Positions 43,182-52,019 of a stretch of DNA of 64,000 bases are shown here, piece after piece. Made by a program: the position numbers and the translations under genes. Position 1 is the first letter of the stretch. Each line of letters begins with the position of its first letter. Under the pieces are notes generated by a model. That model was not told where the DNA came from, made no database searches, and was given only the letters and a program-made list of their open reading frames with translations. This DNA is from Sporosarcina thermotolerans. GTDB taxonomy: Bacteria > Bacillota > Bacilli > Bacillales_A > Planococcaceae. The DNA is taken from assembly GCF_030067815.1 (NCBI RefSeq), contig NZ_CP125968.1, positions 3,278,001-3,342,000 on the forward strand. Direction: 5' to 3'.

Positions 43182-43323
43182 TTCCCATATGTCGCTTTTT
43201 GTCAGAATGCATCATTTATAATCCGGCATGAATCCACTTTAAAGAGGGAAAGGTATATAAAATAACGGTTTCTCATTTCCCAAGAAATAATGTAGAAAAT
43301 TGTAAGTAAAGGAGCCCCATCCC

Positions 43324-43557
43324 ATGCAGGAATTTAAAATAACATATTTCTTTGATGAAGAGCATTATATAAGACGTTTTATTCACACCGACTCAATGGA
43401 AGGCGCTCAAAAACTTGTACAAAACGAGCGGGATCATTATGTTTCATTTACAGACAGCCGTGGAATTTATCATGAGTTGCATACTGGAAAAGTACGGGTT
43501 GTACAGGTTTCGGAATATCATCGAGAAGATAAAAATAAAAAAGACAAGAAGCCTTGA
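43324..43557 (+). CDS. Hypothetical protein (77 aa)
   Basis: Soluble, 77 residues, beginning MQEFKITYFFDEEHYIRRFI, with a beta-hairpin-like middle (YVSFTDSRGIYHELHTGKV) and a Lys-rich tail. ATG follows GGAGCCCC, a modest site. A terminator overlaps its stop. No family recognised. Confidence 0.65.
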   Translation: MQEFKITYFFDEEHYIRRFIHTDSMEGAQKLVQNERDHYVSFTDSRGIYHELHTGKVRVVQVSEYHREDKNKKDKKP

Positions 43558-43585
43558 ACGAGAATATCAAAGCTTCTTGTCTTTT
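43541..43585 (+). terminator. Terminator overlapping the 3' end of the 77-aa gene
   Basis: AAGACAAGAAGC pairs with GCTTCTTGTCTT, followed by TT; also serves the minus-strand gene fragment. Confidence 0.8.
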
Positions 43586-43719
43586 ATTCACCCTTCACTT
43601 CTGAGGAAACACAAAGCAGTCTGACCTCTTTGTCAGTATAGTTGTACCAATAATGCGGACGTGTGGAATCAATCATGATTGATTCGGAAGGACCTAATTC
43701 GTACACTTGATCAATTTAA
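43584..43719 (-). pseudogene. Remnant of an XRE-cupin transcriptional regulator
   Basis: The minus strand encodes only the C-terminal cupin strand pair of this regulator family: VYELGPSESIMIDSTRPHYW then YNYTDKEVRLLCVSSEVKGE and a stop at 43584. An in-frame stop lies just upstream, and the HTH domain and rest of the cupin are absent. The cut edge adjoins the AT-rich segment that carries the molybdenum hydroxylase genes, so the gene was probably broken when that segment arrived or was rearranged. Confidence 0.75.
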
Positions 43720-43960
43720 ATCGCCACTATTATCGACAGTGCTTTTCGAGTTTAAATATTTCCATGCCCACATGATAATTTTAAACAAATGAAATTAACT
43801 ACAGGCGCTCTCGGAATTTCGCGAATTGTTTAAAGACTACGCACTGAAAAAGTAAAGTATGCTAAATTATTTATGTTTATAACTAGTCAAAGACGCAAAT
43901 AATAAATTATGCCACCAAATCCATATTTTTGAATGTTTTCGAAGGGAGATAATCCTAAAC

Positions 43961-46279
43961 GTGATTGGTAAGAGTGTTCTTAGAAAAGAAGGAATGAATA
44001 AGGTTACAGGAACGGCTCATTATACTGGGGATTTTACAGCACCTGGTATGTTATATGCAAAAGTACTGACAAGTTCCTATGCTCATGCCAAAATAGAATC
44101 TATTTGTACAGCAGATGCTAAAAAGTGTTCAGGTGTAAAAGCTGTCATTACTGGACAGGATATGCCTTTTTTGACGGGAAGTATTATACATGATCGCCCA
44201 ATATTGGCCAATGAAAAAGTTCGATATTTTGGAGAAGCCGTTGCTATCGTTGTTGCTAACAGTGAACATGAAGCACAATATGCTTGTCAATTCATCAAGG
44301 TAAAGTATGAGCCCCTTCCAGTTGTCAATTCAATTTCGGAGGCATTAAAAAGCACACCAACTTTAGTACATGAACGGTTAATGGAGTATTATCAAGTTCA
44401 ACAAGTATATCCAGAAGCAAAAACAAACATAGCTAACCGAACTAAAGTCAGAAAAGGGAATATCTTAATAGGACGTGAACAAAGTGAGGTAATGGTAGAA
44501 GCAGAATTTTCAATACCTCAATCTGATCATGCTGCGATGGAGACTCGTGCTGTTCGAGCGGAAATCTTGCCCTCAGGAGAAGTGATTATTCACACCTCTA
44601 GCCAAGCCCCTTTTAAAGTAAAGCAACAAATTAGCAAGTATTTTTCAATTAATGAAAATGAAGTAATTGTTCATACCCCTTTAGTAGGAGGAGGTTTTGG
44701 AGGGAAAGCTGCAGTTCAGCTTGAACTGATTGCTTTTGCAGCCTCGAAAGCCGTAGAAGGAAGATTAGTTAAATTAGTTAATTCAAGAGAAGATGACATG
44801 ACAACTTCGCCTGTGCATATCGGACTAAATGCGAAAGTAAAACTTGGTTCAACTAAGGAAGGAAAATTAATGCTGGCTGAGATTATGTTTTCTTTCGATT
44901 CTGGTGCTTATGTTGACGAAGCCTCAGATATAACGAAAAGCGCAGCATTGGATTGTACAGGACCTTATAAAATAGACAATGTATGGTGTGATTCCTTTTG
45001 TGTCTATACGAATCACCCGTATGTTACATCTTTTAGAGGGTTTGGACATGGAGAGCTTACCTTTCCCATTGAGAGGACAATGGAACTTCTCGCTGAAAAG
45101 CTACAAATGGATCCAATCGAATTGAGAATGAAAAACGCTTTAAAACCTGGCGATACAACACCCTCACAAACACTTCTTACTCAGAGTAACATAGGCAATC
45201 TTTCTAAGTGCCTCGATCGATTAAAAGAATTAATCAGCTGGGACGAGGGTCAAAAAGTACACTTATCTGATCCACTGATTAGAACAAAGGGAATAAGCTG
45301 TCTTTGGAAAACATCTATAACTCCAACCGATGCTTCTTCTGGTGCTATCATTACTTTCAATAAAGATGGAAGTATAAATCTTAGTTGTGGTGTAGTAGAG
45401 ATTGGACAAGCAACAAAAACAGTATTGGCACAAATTTTAGCTGAAAGAATGAAAATGAATACAAGTAGAATACATGTCATGATGGAAGTCGATACGCAAG
45501 TAAATCCCAAGCATTGGAAAACTGTTGCTAGTAGCTCGATTAATATGGTAGGAAATGCTGTTTTAAAGGCAGCAGAAGATGCAATTCAGCAATTATGTAG
45601 AATTGCTTCCATCGTATTACATTGTTCTCCTGAAGATCTGGATGTTGCGGATGAAAGGGTTTTTTTGAAAAGTAATCCAATACAATTCGTACATGTAAAG
45701 GACATTGCAAATGGTTATAAATACCCGAACGGACATTCAATAGGAGGACTCATAATAGGACGTGGAAGTTACATTATGCAACATTTAACGACTATTAACC
45801 CTGAAACAGGAGAAGGCCAATCAGGACCAGATTGGACAGTAGGTGCCCAGGCTGTAGAAGTTGAATTTGATACCAAAACATATATGTATAAGATTATTAA
45901 GGCTATATCAGTCATTGATATCGGAAAAGTATTAAACCCTAAAGGGGCTCGAGGGCAAGTAACAGGTGCAATGAGCATGGGCCTTAGTTGGGCAAGTAGA
46001 GAGGCTTTTTCTTTTAATGAATTTGGTATTTTACAAAATAATCAGTTTCGCACCTATAAAGTATTTCGCTATGGAGAAAATCCAGAGTACGTTGTTGAAT
46101 TTATTGAATCACCACAATTAAACGCTCCATATGGCGCGAGAGGTTGCGGAGAGCATGGATTAATAGGGATGCCGGCTGCACTCGCAAACAGTCTATCTAA
46201 AGCAGCAGATATTCCTTTAAATCAACTGCCCTTAGTCCCGGAGGAAATATGGAAAAGGAAGAGGGAGGGCAAAATTTGA
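43961..46279 (+). CDS. Molybdenum hydroxylase large subunit (xanthine dehydrogenase family)
   Basis: 772 residues, intact. N-terminal RKEGMNKVTGTAHYTGDF and DRPILANEKVRYFGEAVAIV belong to the aldehyde oxidase/xanthine dehydrogenase a/b hammerhead domain; molybdopterin contacts are VGGGFGGKAAVQLE, SFRGFGHGELTFPIE and the active-site glutamate region GARGCGEHGLIGMP. It binds molybdopterin cofactor and hydroxylates a heterocycle or aldehyde; the substrate is not decidable, xanthine being only one option. GTG 43961 follows GGGAGAT. It heads a three-gene operon with overlapping stops and starts. AT-rich codons differ from the flanking genes and no frameshift occurs here. Confidence 0.88.
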   Translation: MIGKSVLRKEGMNKVTGTAHYTGDFTAPGMLYAKVLTSSYAHAKIESICTADAKKCSGVKAVITGQDMPFLTGSIIHDRPILANEKVRYFGEAVAIVVANSEHEAQYACQFIKVKYEPLPVVNSISEALKSTPTLVHERLMEYYQVQQVYPEAKTNIANRTKVRKGNILIGREQSEVMVEAEFSIPQSDHAAMETRAVRAEILPSGEVIIHTSSQAPFKVKQQISKYFSINENEVIVHTPLVGGGFGGKAAVQLELIAFAASKAVEGRLVKLVNSREDDMTTSPVHIGLNAKVKLGSTKEGKLMLAEIMFSFDSGAYVDEASDITKSAALDCTGPYKIDNVWCDSFCVYTNHPYVTSFRGFGHGELTFPIERTMELLAEKLQMDPIELRMKNALKPGDTTPSQTLLTQSNIGNLSKCLDRLKELISWDEGQKVHLSDPLIRTKGISCLWKTSITPTDASSGAIITFNKDGSINLSCGVVEIGQATKTVLAQILAERMKMNTSRIHVMMEVDTQVNPKHWKTVASSSINMVGNAVLKAAEDAIQQLCRIASIVLHCSPEDLDVADERVFLKSNPIQFVHVKDIANGYKYPNGHSIGGLIIGRGSYIMQHLTTINPETGEGQSGPDWTVGAQAVEVEFDTKTYMYKIIKAISVIDIGKVLNPKGARGQVTGAMSMGLSWASREAFSFNEFGILQNNQFRTYKVFRYGENPEYVVEFIESPQLNAPYGARGCGEHGLIGMPAALANSLSKAADIPLNQLPLVPEEIWKRKREGKI

Positions 46280-47118
46280 TTCCATTTAATTTTGAATATC
46301 ATAAGCCTTCTTCTATTTCAAAAGCGGTTAAAATCTATCGAAAATTATACACAGAAGGAAAGAAACCGCTTTTTTATAATGGCGGTACGGAAATAATTAC
46401 AATGTCGAGAATAAATGGCATTGAGACAAAGGCTGTAATTGATATTAAAGAAATTAAAGAGTGTAACGAATATGTGTTTAGGAATAACCAACTGGTTTTG
46501 GGTTCATCCCTTCCTTTAGCAAAAATCGAAGAAATGAATGATTTCCCATTGTTAAGTAAGAACTGTAGTCGAATAGCAGATCATACAGCTAGAGTTAAAA
46601 TTACGTTAGGTGGAAATATCTCTGGACATATTAAATACAAGGAAGCAGTCTTACCTTTATTACTTACAGATAGTGATTTGTTAGTAGTAGGGGGAGAATA
46701 TGGGCAAAGGCAAGTTTCAATTCATGAAGCCTTCAATAGGAAAATCAATCTAATGCCTGGAGAGTTCATCGCACAAATTCTTGTTTCTGAAAATTATCTC
46801 AAATTACCATTTGTCAGTAAAAAAGAGACGAGAATTGATCGAATCAGTTACCCTCTTCTAACGGTTTCTGCTATAAAAATAGAAGACCAAATTAGAATAG
46901 CTATTAGCGGATTATGTGATTTTCCTTTTCGTTCCACGAATTTTGAGAGAGAATTGAATAGAAAAGAGTTGCCAATAGAAGAGCGAATTATGAGGGCTAT
47001 CAAGAATATTCCTGCTCCGATCCTCAATGATTTACATGGATCCGCAGATTATAGGCAATTTGTCCTATACAATACATTGGAAGAGACAATTTTGGAGCTT
47101 AAGGGAGAAAAGAAATAA
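46276..47118 (+). CDS. Molybdenum hydroxylase FAD subunit
   Basis: 280 residues from TTG 46276, which overlaps the previous stop by 4 bases (TTGA) and has GGGAGGG 6 bases upstream; an ATG at 46249 would lie ahead of that site. The CODH-type FAD domain is recognised from FYNGGTEIITMSRINGIETK, LGSSLPLAKIEEM, TLGGNISGHIKY and VVGGEYGQRQVSI. It passes electrons between the Fe-S subunit and an acceptor. The usual TIGGNI(A/C) motif reads TLGGNIS. Confidence 0.85.
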   Translation: MIPFNFEYHKPSSISKAVKIYRKLYTEGKKPLFYNGGTEIITMSRINGIETKAVIDIKEIKECNEYVFRNNQLVLGSSLPLAKIEEMNDFPLLSKNCSRIADHTARVKITLGGNISGHIKYKEAVLPLLLTDSDLLVVGGEYGQRQVSIHEAFNRKINLMPGEFIAQILVSENYLKLPFVSKKETRIDRISYPLLTVSAIKIEDQIRIAISGLCDFPFRSTNFERELNRKELPIEERIMRAIKNIPAPILNDLHGSADYRQFVLYNTLEETILELKGEKK

Positions 47119-47119
47119 C

Positions 47120-47587
47120 ATGGAACAGAATATACATTTAACTATCAATGACGAGGAAAGTAGTGTAATTGTTAGGTCAGCCGAAACACTTCTAACCACC
47201 CTTCGTGATAAACTAGGACTAACAGGGGCAAAACCAGGATGTGAAAATGGTGATTGTGGTGCCTGTACAATTTTAGTGAACGATTGGCCAATGAAGTCAT
47301 GTCTTATGTTAACTTGTGAAAGTGCAAATCAAAAAATCACTACAATTGAAGGGTTGAAGAATGCACCAATTCAAAAAGCATTTTTAGAGCATTGGGGTTT
47401 TCAATGCGGGTATTGTACATCTGGCTTTATTATGAATTGTCATGCACTTAGCCTAATTCATCCTGATGCTAATGATTATATAATTGAAAACTGGTTACAA
47501 TCAAACATATGTCGTTGTACAGGATATGAAGAAATAAAAGAAGCCATAAAATCAGTACTGAATCATAATAATCCATACATCTCATAG
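47120..47587 (+). CDS. Molybdenum hydroxylase 2Fe-2S subunit
   Basis: 155 residues, two clusters. The plant-ferredoxin-type cluster is CENGDCGACTILV with a fourth cysteine in PMKSCLMLTC; the helical second cluster is FQCGYCTSGF plus NICRCTGYEE. ATG 47120 starts right after the FAD-subunit stop. Together with the two genes before it this makes a complete (alpha beta gamma) hydroxylase; no XdhC-type maturation factor or cofactor synthesis gene is adjacent. Confidence 0.9.
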   Translation: MEQNIHLTINDEESSVIVRSAETLLTTLRDKLGLTGAKPGCENGDCGACTILVNDWPMKSCLMLTCESANQKITTIEGLKNAPIQKAFLEHWGFQCGYCTSGFIMNCHALSLIHPDANDYIIENWLQSNICRCTGYEEIKEAIKSVLNHNNPYIS

Positions 47588-47748
47588 ACATTCCATTAAA
47601 GTTTTGATCTATTTTATATTTTAATTAATACAAAAACCATACTCTATCTCAGAGTAGTGATTATAACTCATTTAATAGAATAAATAGCCAAAAGGTGTAA
47701 TTTGCAATTGGCCTCGCAACCGACCGCCTTGCAAGACAGAACGCAAAA

Positions 47749-47782
47749 GACGGCAGACATTTCTTAGGTTTGCCGTTTTTTA
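47749..47782 (-). terminator. Terminator of the 63-aa gene
   Basis: ACGGCA...TGCCGT hairpin; T-rich toward both sides, so it may also end the hydroxylase operon. Confidence 0.75.
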
Positions 47783-47791
47783 TTCCTCCGG

Positions 47792-47983
47792 TTACTTCTT
47801 AACTTGTCCTATCAGATCCTCTCCAACCTCAATTTTCACGAGTTGGACATCGCTTTTATGCTGCACATATTGCTTTTCAAATGAAGCAAGCAGTTCTACA
47901 GCAGGTTTAACTCCTCCGTAAATCGCAAAACTGAATGCCACAACAGAAACTGCAAGGACTATCGCTACAATCTTCTTAGCCAC
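47792..47983 (-). CDS. Small exported or membrane-anchored protein (63 aa)
   Basis: GTG 47983 (MAKKIVAIVLAVSVVAFSFA) lies 8 bases after AAGGAGG; the TTG two codons upstream is too close to it. One N-terminal hydrophobic helix is followed by 40 polar residues. No family recognised. Confidence 0.65.
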   Translation of the reverse strand: MAKKIVAIVLAVSVVAFSFAIYGGVKPAVELLASFEKQYVQHKSDVQLVKIEVGEDLIGQVKK

Positions 47984-48375
47984 GTTCAATTCCTCCTTAT
48001 AAGGGACCTTTTCAATTACTATACGACGTTTATTCCTTTTAGAAAATTAAATGTTTTTGATAAAATATGCCATTCGCCCTTGAAAATCGTCAGCAAACGA
48101 ATTGAAGTTACCCGCATCGACAGTTTATGCTGTCGGATGCTGATAAAGAATAGGGAAACATTTATTTTTCGCGGGAGGTATAATCTTTGAAATTAAATGT
48201 GCGTTAAAAGCGTCAAAAATCAACAAGAAATTATTATTTATAATGTTATTAAGCCAATGTATGTACGTTATACTGTAATGTTATGAATTCCGAAAAAATT
48301 GAAGTAATTTTATTATTGTTTAGAAAATTTACATGTTATAATACATAAGACTTATGTAAAAAGGAGGATTCGTTT
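47984..48375. other. AT-rich intergenic region with promoter elements
   Basis: TATAAT at 48337-48342 with a poor TTGTTT about 15 bases upstream probably serves the ComK-like gene. Otherwise AT-rich sequence; nothing else recognised. Confidence 0.45.
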
Positions 48376-48828
48376 ATGTACTGTAAAAGTGTGAGTCTTG
48401 ACAAAGATGCACTTGCATTAAGATGGGCAAACTCGAATGGTTCCGTATCGGAGATCATCACACCTGAAGGTATTTTTCTATCCGAGCAAACCCCTTTAGA
48501 ACTACTTGGTCATTCACAGAAAAAGGGTACCCCCTTACAAGGAGGATTCTATCCAGCCAACGGCCAAACAACAAACAGGGCATTTATCCAAACAGCCGCG
48601 TCTAATACTGGTGACTGTGTTTGGATTCTTAGCGATTGTTTCACATTAAAAGCTGTGGAGAAAAATAGAACCAAAGTATATTTCAAAAATGGAATATCAA
48701 TAACTGTTGGCGTATCCAAGGAATTTATGGATCGCAAACGTTTGCGTATACATAGATACTCGCAATCCACATATCATTTAAATTACATACTTCCCGGTAT
48801 AAAAGAATTTAATCAGAAGTATTTTTAG
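48376..48828 (+). CDS. ComK-like protein (short form)
   Basis: 150 residues. The central and C-terminal pattern follows ComK: a LLGHSQKKGTPLQGG segment (ComK: FGSSYAGRKAG), AFIQTAASNTGDCVWILSD (ComK: IFLFPTxS...CGWI), TKVYFKNGISITVGVSKEFM (ComK: TEVTFSNG...) and a basic KRLRIHRYS. ComK is the master activator of competence genes, binding AT-boxes as a tetramer of dimers. This copy is about 40 residues shorter and diverged, so it may be a paralogue with another role. GGAGG precedes ATG 48376. A terminator follows. Confidence 0.55.
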   Translation: MYCKSVSLDKDALALRWANSNGSVSEIITPEGIFLSEQTPLELLGHSQKKGTPLQGGFYPANGQTTNRAFIQTAASNTGDCVWILSDCFTLKAVEKNRTKVYFKNGISITVGVSKEFMDRKRLRIHRYSQSTYHLNYILPGIKEFNQKYF

Positions 48829-48842
48829 TCTTCTTAGACATC

Positions 48843-48876
48843 AAAAAAGCAGCCACAATGGGCTGCTTTTTGCTTT
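48843..48876 (+). terminator. Terminator after the ComK-like gene
   Basis: AAAGCAGCC...GGCTGCTTTTT hairpin, 15 bases past the stop. Confidence 0.9.
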
Positions 48877-49054
48877 TTAATATTGGGTACAATACGCTTT
48901 GTAAATTTATCGAAACTCGATTCCTATGATATACTGTGGAGGGAATGCATAAAGAATAGTAAAGAATCACTTCTAAAGCCACCGATCGCCAAATGACTAA
49001 TTAAATAAATATAAAGAAATGAACAGATTCAGTTCTTAAAGAGGAGACAACCTT

Positions 49055-49243
49055 ATGTCGTCAAAAATGCCAATCTTACTGATCCTGTTAGTGATTGGGA
49101 GTGTGTCACTTGTACTATCATTAACACTTTCGCTTTCGGAGGGTTTAAAGATGACCCTGCTGATTGTCGCGGTTCTTTTCAATATCACAAGCTCAGTTGG
49201 GCTTATGATTATTGGAGCCAAAAAAACGAGGGAATCGTTATAA
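49055..49243 (+). CDS. Small two-helix membrane protein (62 aa)
   Basis: Hydrophobic helices at about 6-27 and 33-53 with a short charged loop (SEGLKM) and a basic end (KKTRESL). AGAGGAGA precedes ATG 49055. Single gene with its own terminator. No family recognised. Confidence 0.7.
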   Translation: MSSKMPILLILLVIGSVSLVLSLTLSLSEGLKMTLLIVAVLFNITSSVGLMIIGAKKTRESL

Positions 49244-49247
49244 GAAT

Positions 49248-49296
49248 AAAAAAGCTGTTTTGAAGTCAATTTTCTGACCTCAAAACAGCTTTTTCG
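49248..49296 (+). terminator. Terminator after the 62-aa membrane protein
   Basis: AAAAGCTGTTTTGA...TCAAAACAGCTTTT long stem with T tract. Confidence 0.92.
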
Positions 49297-49394
49297 CGTT
49301 ATATCACAATATCCGATAACAATTGCCCACCCTCCCCGTCACTCGAACCATATAGATAATGAATAGATACATTTAGAGCGCGGGGGGATTTATT

Positions 49395-49937
49395 GTGTTT
49401 TTGTTCATTATTATTGCGATTGGTGTGGCTGCAAATATAGATAATTTGGGAATCAGTATGGCATACGGCTTACGGTCCAACCGTATTCCGTTCATTTACA
49501 ACCTCATCATCTCCATAATTTCGATGGCTGCTGCATATTTTTCGATTATTACTGGAAATGTCCTATCAAACTATTTAACGCTTTCCTTCTCCAATCTGAT
49601 TGGTGGCATTCTTCTGATTGGGCTCGGATTATGGGTTACCTTGAAATCAACAAATTGTACGGAAGAAACCAAACAACTTGTATCCATCAATTGGAAGGAA
49701 TCTGTCGTTTTAGGATTCATTTTGGCCCTCAATTGTCTGTCAATCGGATTCAGTGCAGGAATTACGGGAATTCCTCCTTTATCCACATCAATTTCCGTCG
49801 GTTTCTTCTCATTCATTTCAATCGCTATCGGAGTCAGGCTTGGCCATACAATCGGAAACACCTTTTTCGGAAAACACGCGGAACGTATTGGCGGACTACT
49901 GTTAATCTTGATCGGGGTATTTGAAATTTTTATATGA
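49395..49937 (+). CDS. ytaF: YtaF-type (MntP/sporulation) membrane protein
   Basis: 180 residues with six predicted helices. Two related halves each start with an Asp/Asn-Ser motif: VAANIDNLGISMAYGLR and LALNCLSIGFSAGITG, the repeat seen in the MntP/YtaF family of cation-transport-like proteins. YtaF of Bacillus is annotated as a sporulation membrane protein. GTG 49395 with a GGGGGA upstream. Slightly shorter than B. subtilis YtaF. Cation efflux is plausible from the fold but not shown. Confidence 0.75.
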   Translation: MFLFIIIAIGVAANIDNLGISMAYGLRSNRIPFIYNLIISIISMAAAYFSIITGNVLSNYLTLSFSNLIGGILLIGLGLWVTLKSTNCTEETKQLVSINWKESVVLGFILALNCLSIGFSAGITGIPPLSTSISVGFFSFISIAIGVRLGHTIGNTFFGKHAERIGGLLLILIGVFEIFI

Positions 49938-49965
49938 ATCAAATTATATGCCCCAAGACATTAAA

Positions 49966-50008
49966 AAGGTGAAACGGAACTTTTTTGCAAAATCCGTTTC
50001 ACCTTTCC
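49966..50008. terminator. Bidirectional terminator after ytaF
   Basis: AAAGGTGAAACGGA pairs with TCCGTTTCACCTTT between convergent genes. Confidence 0.92.
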
Positions 50009-50023
50009 TATTTTTTATTTAAT

Positions 50024-50185
50024 TTACATTTCCAATGTGTTAGACAACTCATGATAGTCAACCGTTTTCAAGAATCCCTTCGATTGCATGTTCTTCACAA
50101 ATTGTAGCAGTTCCAACTTCATCTCCATGAGTTCGATGTCCAGGAATTCTGCTGTATTCTCGTTTTCTGTAGGCATAATCATCAT
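50024..50185 (-). CDS. Small acidic helical protein (53 aa)
   Basis: ATG 50185 has GAAGGAA close and GAGGAG 12 bases upstream. The peptide (starting MMIMPTENENTAEFLDIELM) is Glu/Leu-rich with amphipathic helices and ends NTLEM. A different frame on the same strand (50058-50285) is also open, but has no good ribosome site. Divergent from the RNPP-type regulator. No family recognised. Confidence 0.5.
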   Translation of the reverse strand: MMIMPTENENTAEFLDIELMEMKLELLQFVKNMQSKGFLKTVDYHELSNTLEM

Positions 50186-50482
50186 ATTCCTTCACACTCC
50201 TCTTTAATCGTCTCAATTCTGATGCTTCATATATTAGACCCAGATACATTAGTAACAAACAAAAATCCACAGCACCTGTAAGCAAAAAGTCCTTAATAGC
50301 ATACCCTTCAATCTTGCTGTATTAAACATAACATGATTAGATTGCAGTTTGAAGTTTTTCCTGTTGGGACATTTTTGTTAGAAAAGCCTATTTTTTTGCC
50401 GATTTCAATTAATATTTCTCAAATTGATTTGATTTGGTTTATACTGATAATGTACTATGATAATAAAGAGAGGGGTAGGCAT

Positions 50483-51778
50483 ATGAAAATAGGTCATTTG
50501 ATTCGTGCTGAACGTGTACGTCAAGATATGAAACAAATAGTCCTTGCAAAAGGCATTTGTACGCCTTCATACCTATCTAAGATTGAACGAAATTTAATTG
50601 AACCAAGTGAAGACATCGCGGAGCTGTTATTTAATCGTTTAGGGATAGATCCGGCGAAATTGCAGAAGAAAGATGTTAAAACTGAAAAAGAATTCAAGGA
50701 ATTGCTACTCTCAACATATAAATTAGTAATCACTTCAAGGAGTGTTGAGCTTACAGAGAAAAAACTTGATTACTTGCTACAGAATAGTCCGTTATTTGAA
50801 AACGACTCCCTATACTATACATATTTATTGATCACCCTAAGATTTCGAATTATTTTAGGGAAAAACTTCGAAGAGATAAGTAGGGAGATTGAAGCTTTAA
50901 GTGATTCCGTTGATGGTTTTGACACTTATCAAAAGTATTTATTTTTACTGAATCAGGCATTGTTTTACTATAATTCAGGTATACGAAAGAAGGCAATATC
51001 ATATTTTGAAGAAATTGTAGAGGATTTGGATAAAATTCCTCTTGGGGATTGGGAAAAAGCAGAGTTCTATTATGTAATCGCTATTCTATATACCTCAGAT
51101 GAAAATACTTTTGTCGCTATCGAATATATACGAAAAGCCCTTAATTATTTCATGGAAACATTGCAAATGAACCGAGTTTTGGAATGTTATATTATTATCG
51201 GAGTTACCAGAAAACTAAATGAACAGTTCGAAGAATCCTTGGAGGCTTATTCAAAGGCAATGCAACTTTGTGAAGAATTCCATCTTGACGATCAAAAAGG
51301 TATTATCTATCACAATATCGGCAATCTTAACAGCATCATGGGTAATAGTGAACAAGCCATTTTATACTTCAAAAAAAGTTATGACAGCAAAGTTGTTGAT
51401 AATGAAAAATTGATTTCGATATTATGCTTAATTATGGAACATTCTAAGCGAGCAGAAAAAGCCCTCGTGCTAAAGTGGGCTAATATAGGCATAGATATAA
51501 TCCAAGAATCAGAAGTGGAAGGTCGACAATCCTATTTGCATCACTTTAAGTTTTACAAATCACTTCATAGTGAAGAAGGATTATCCGAGGAAATAGCCTT
51601 AGCTGCAATTCAATACTTTAAGGATATTCAGGAATTTAAATTAACTCATAAGTATTGCATTGCTTTAGCGGACTGGTACTATTACAATAGGAAATATAAG
51701 CTGTCATCTATTTATTACCGTGAAGCTAATACTTATGGTAATATTTATAGAAAAATAGTGAAATGGGAGGATTTATAA
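50483..51778 (+). CDS. RNPP-type (NprR/PlcR-like) HTH-TPR quorum-sensing regulator
   Basis: 431 residues. An XRE helix-turn-helix fills residues 3-60 (GHLIRAERVRQDMKQIVLAK, then GICTPSYLSKIERNLIEPSE), very close in pattern to NprR. The remainder is a right-handed TPR superhelix (repeats such as LECYIIIGVTRKLNEQFEES, GIIYHNIGNLNSIMGNSEQA), the part that binds the mature signalling peptide in this family. ATG 50483 is preferred over an open frame from 50333, because it follows AGAGGGGTAGG and begins the HTH. A secreted-peptide gene overlaps its stop. In Bacillus such regulators control proteases, sporulation or virulence; targets here are unknown. Confidence 0.88.
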   Translation: MKIGHLIRAERVRQDMKQIVLAKGICTPSYLSKIERNLIEPSEDIAELLFNRLGIDPAKLQKKDVKTEKEFKELLLSTYKLVITSRSVELTEKKLDYLLQNSPLFENDSLYYTYLLITLRFRIILGKNFEEISREIEALSDSVDGFDTYQKYLFLLNQALFYYNSGIRKKAISYFEEIVEDLDKIPLGDWEKAEFYYVIAILYTSDENTFVAIEYIRKALNYFMETLQMNRVLECYIIIGVTRKLNEQFEESLEAYSKAMQLCEEFHLDDQKGIIYHNIGNLNSIMGNSEQAILYFKKSYDSKVVDNEKLISILCLIMEHSKRAEKALVLKWANIGIDIIQESEVEGRQSYLHHFKFYKSLHSEEGLSEEIALAAIQYFKDIQEFKLTHKYCIALADWYYYNRKYKLSSIYYREANTYGNIYRKIVKWEDL

Positions 51779-51921
51779 TGAAGAAAGTGCTTTCTATTCT
51801 GTTACTTGCAATTGTCTTAGGGCTATCGATTCAATCCAATGCGTCTGCAACACCGGCTGGTAATACGTCATCTGGCGATACAATGCCAAAGGTTTTCAGT
51901 ACTTTCAACATCCAAAACTAA
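51778..51921 (+). CDS. Secreted signalling-peptide precursor (NprX/PapR-like position)
   Basis: 47 residues. ATG 51778 shares its A with the regulator TAA, with GGGAGG 8 bases upstream. The peptide has a Sec signal (KKVLSILLLAIVLGLSIQSN) and a short mature part ending PKVFSTFNIQN. Gene size, position and export signal are those of RNPP pheromone precursors; the active peptide would be cut from the C-terminus and re-imported by an oligopeptide permease. The C-terminus does not match the known NprX (SKPDIVG) or PapR (LPFEF) signals, so it would define a separate pherotype. Confidence 0.8.
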   Translation: MKKVLSILLLAIVLGLSIQSNASATPAGNTSSGDTMPKVFSTFNIQN

Positions 51922-51929
51922 TGATCAAC

Positions 51930-51962
51930 TTGGAATACCTGTATCAGGTGTTCCTTTTTTAT
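51930..51962 (+). terminator. Terminator of the regulator-peptide operon
   Basis: GGAATACCTG...CAGGTGTTCC followed by TTTTTTATT. Confidence 0.85.
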
Positions 51963-51975
51963 TGTCCAATCCCAT

Positions 51976-52016
51976 TGAAAAAGGAAGCGATCCAAATATT
52001 GTTCGCTTCCTTTTTC
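51976..52016 (-). terminator. Terminator of the heme-uptake operon
   Basis: AAAGGAAGCGA...TCGCTTCCTTTTT stem, 4 bases past the ATPase stop; A and T tracts on both sides. Confidence 0.85.
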
Positions 52017-52019
52017 ACC

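Noticed and set aside
50058-50285. 75-aa minus-strand frame
   Set aside because: It lacks a good ribosome site and ends within the better supported 53-aa gene at 50024-50185; the first hydrophobic part looks accidental.
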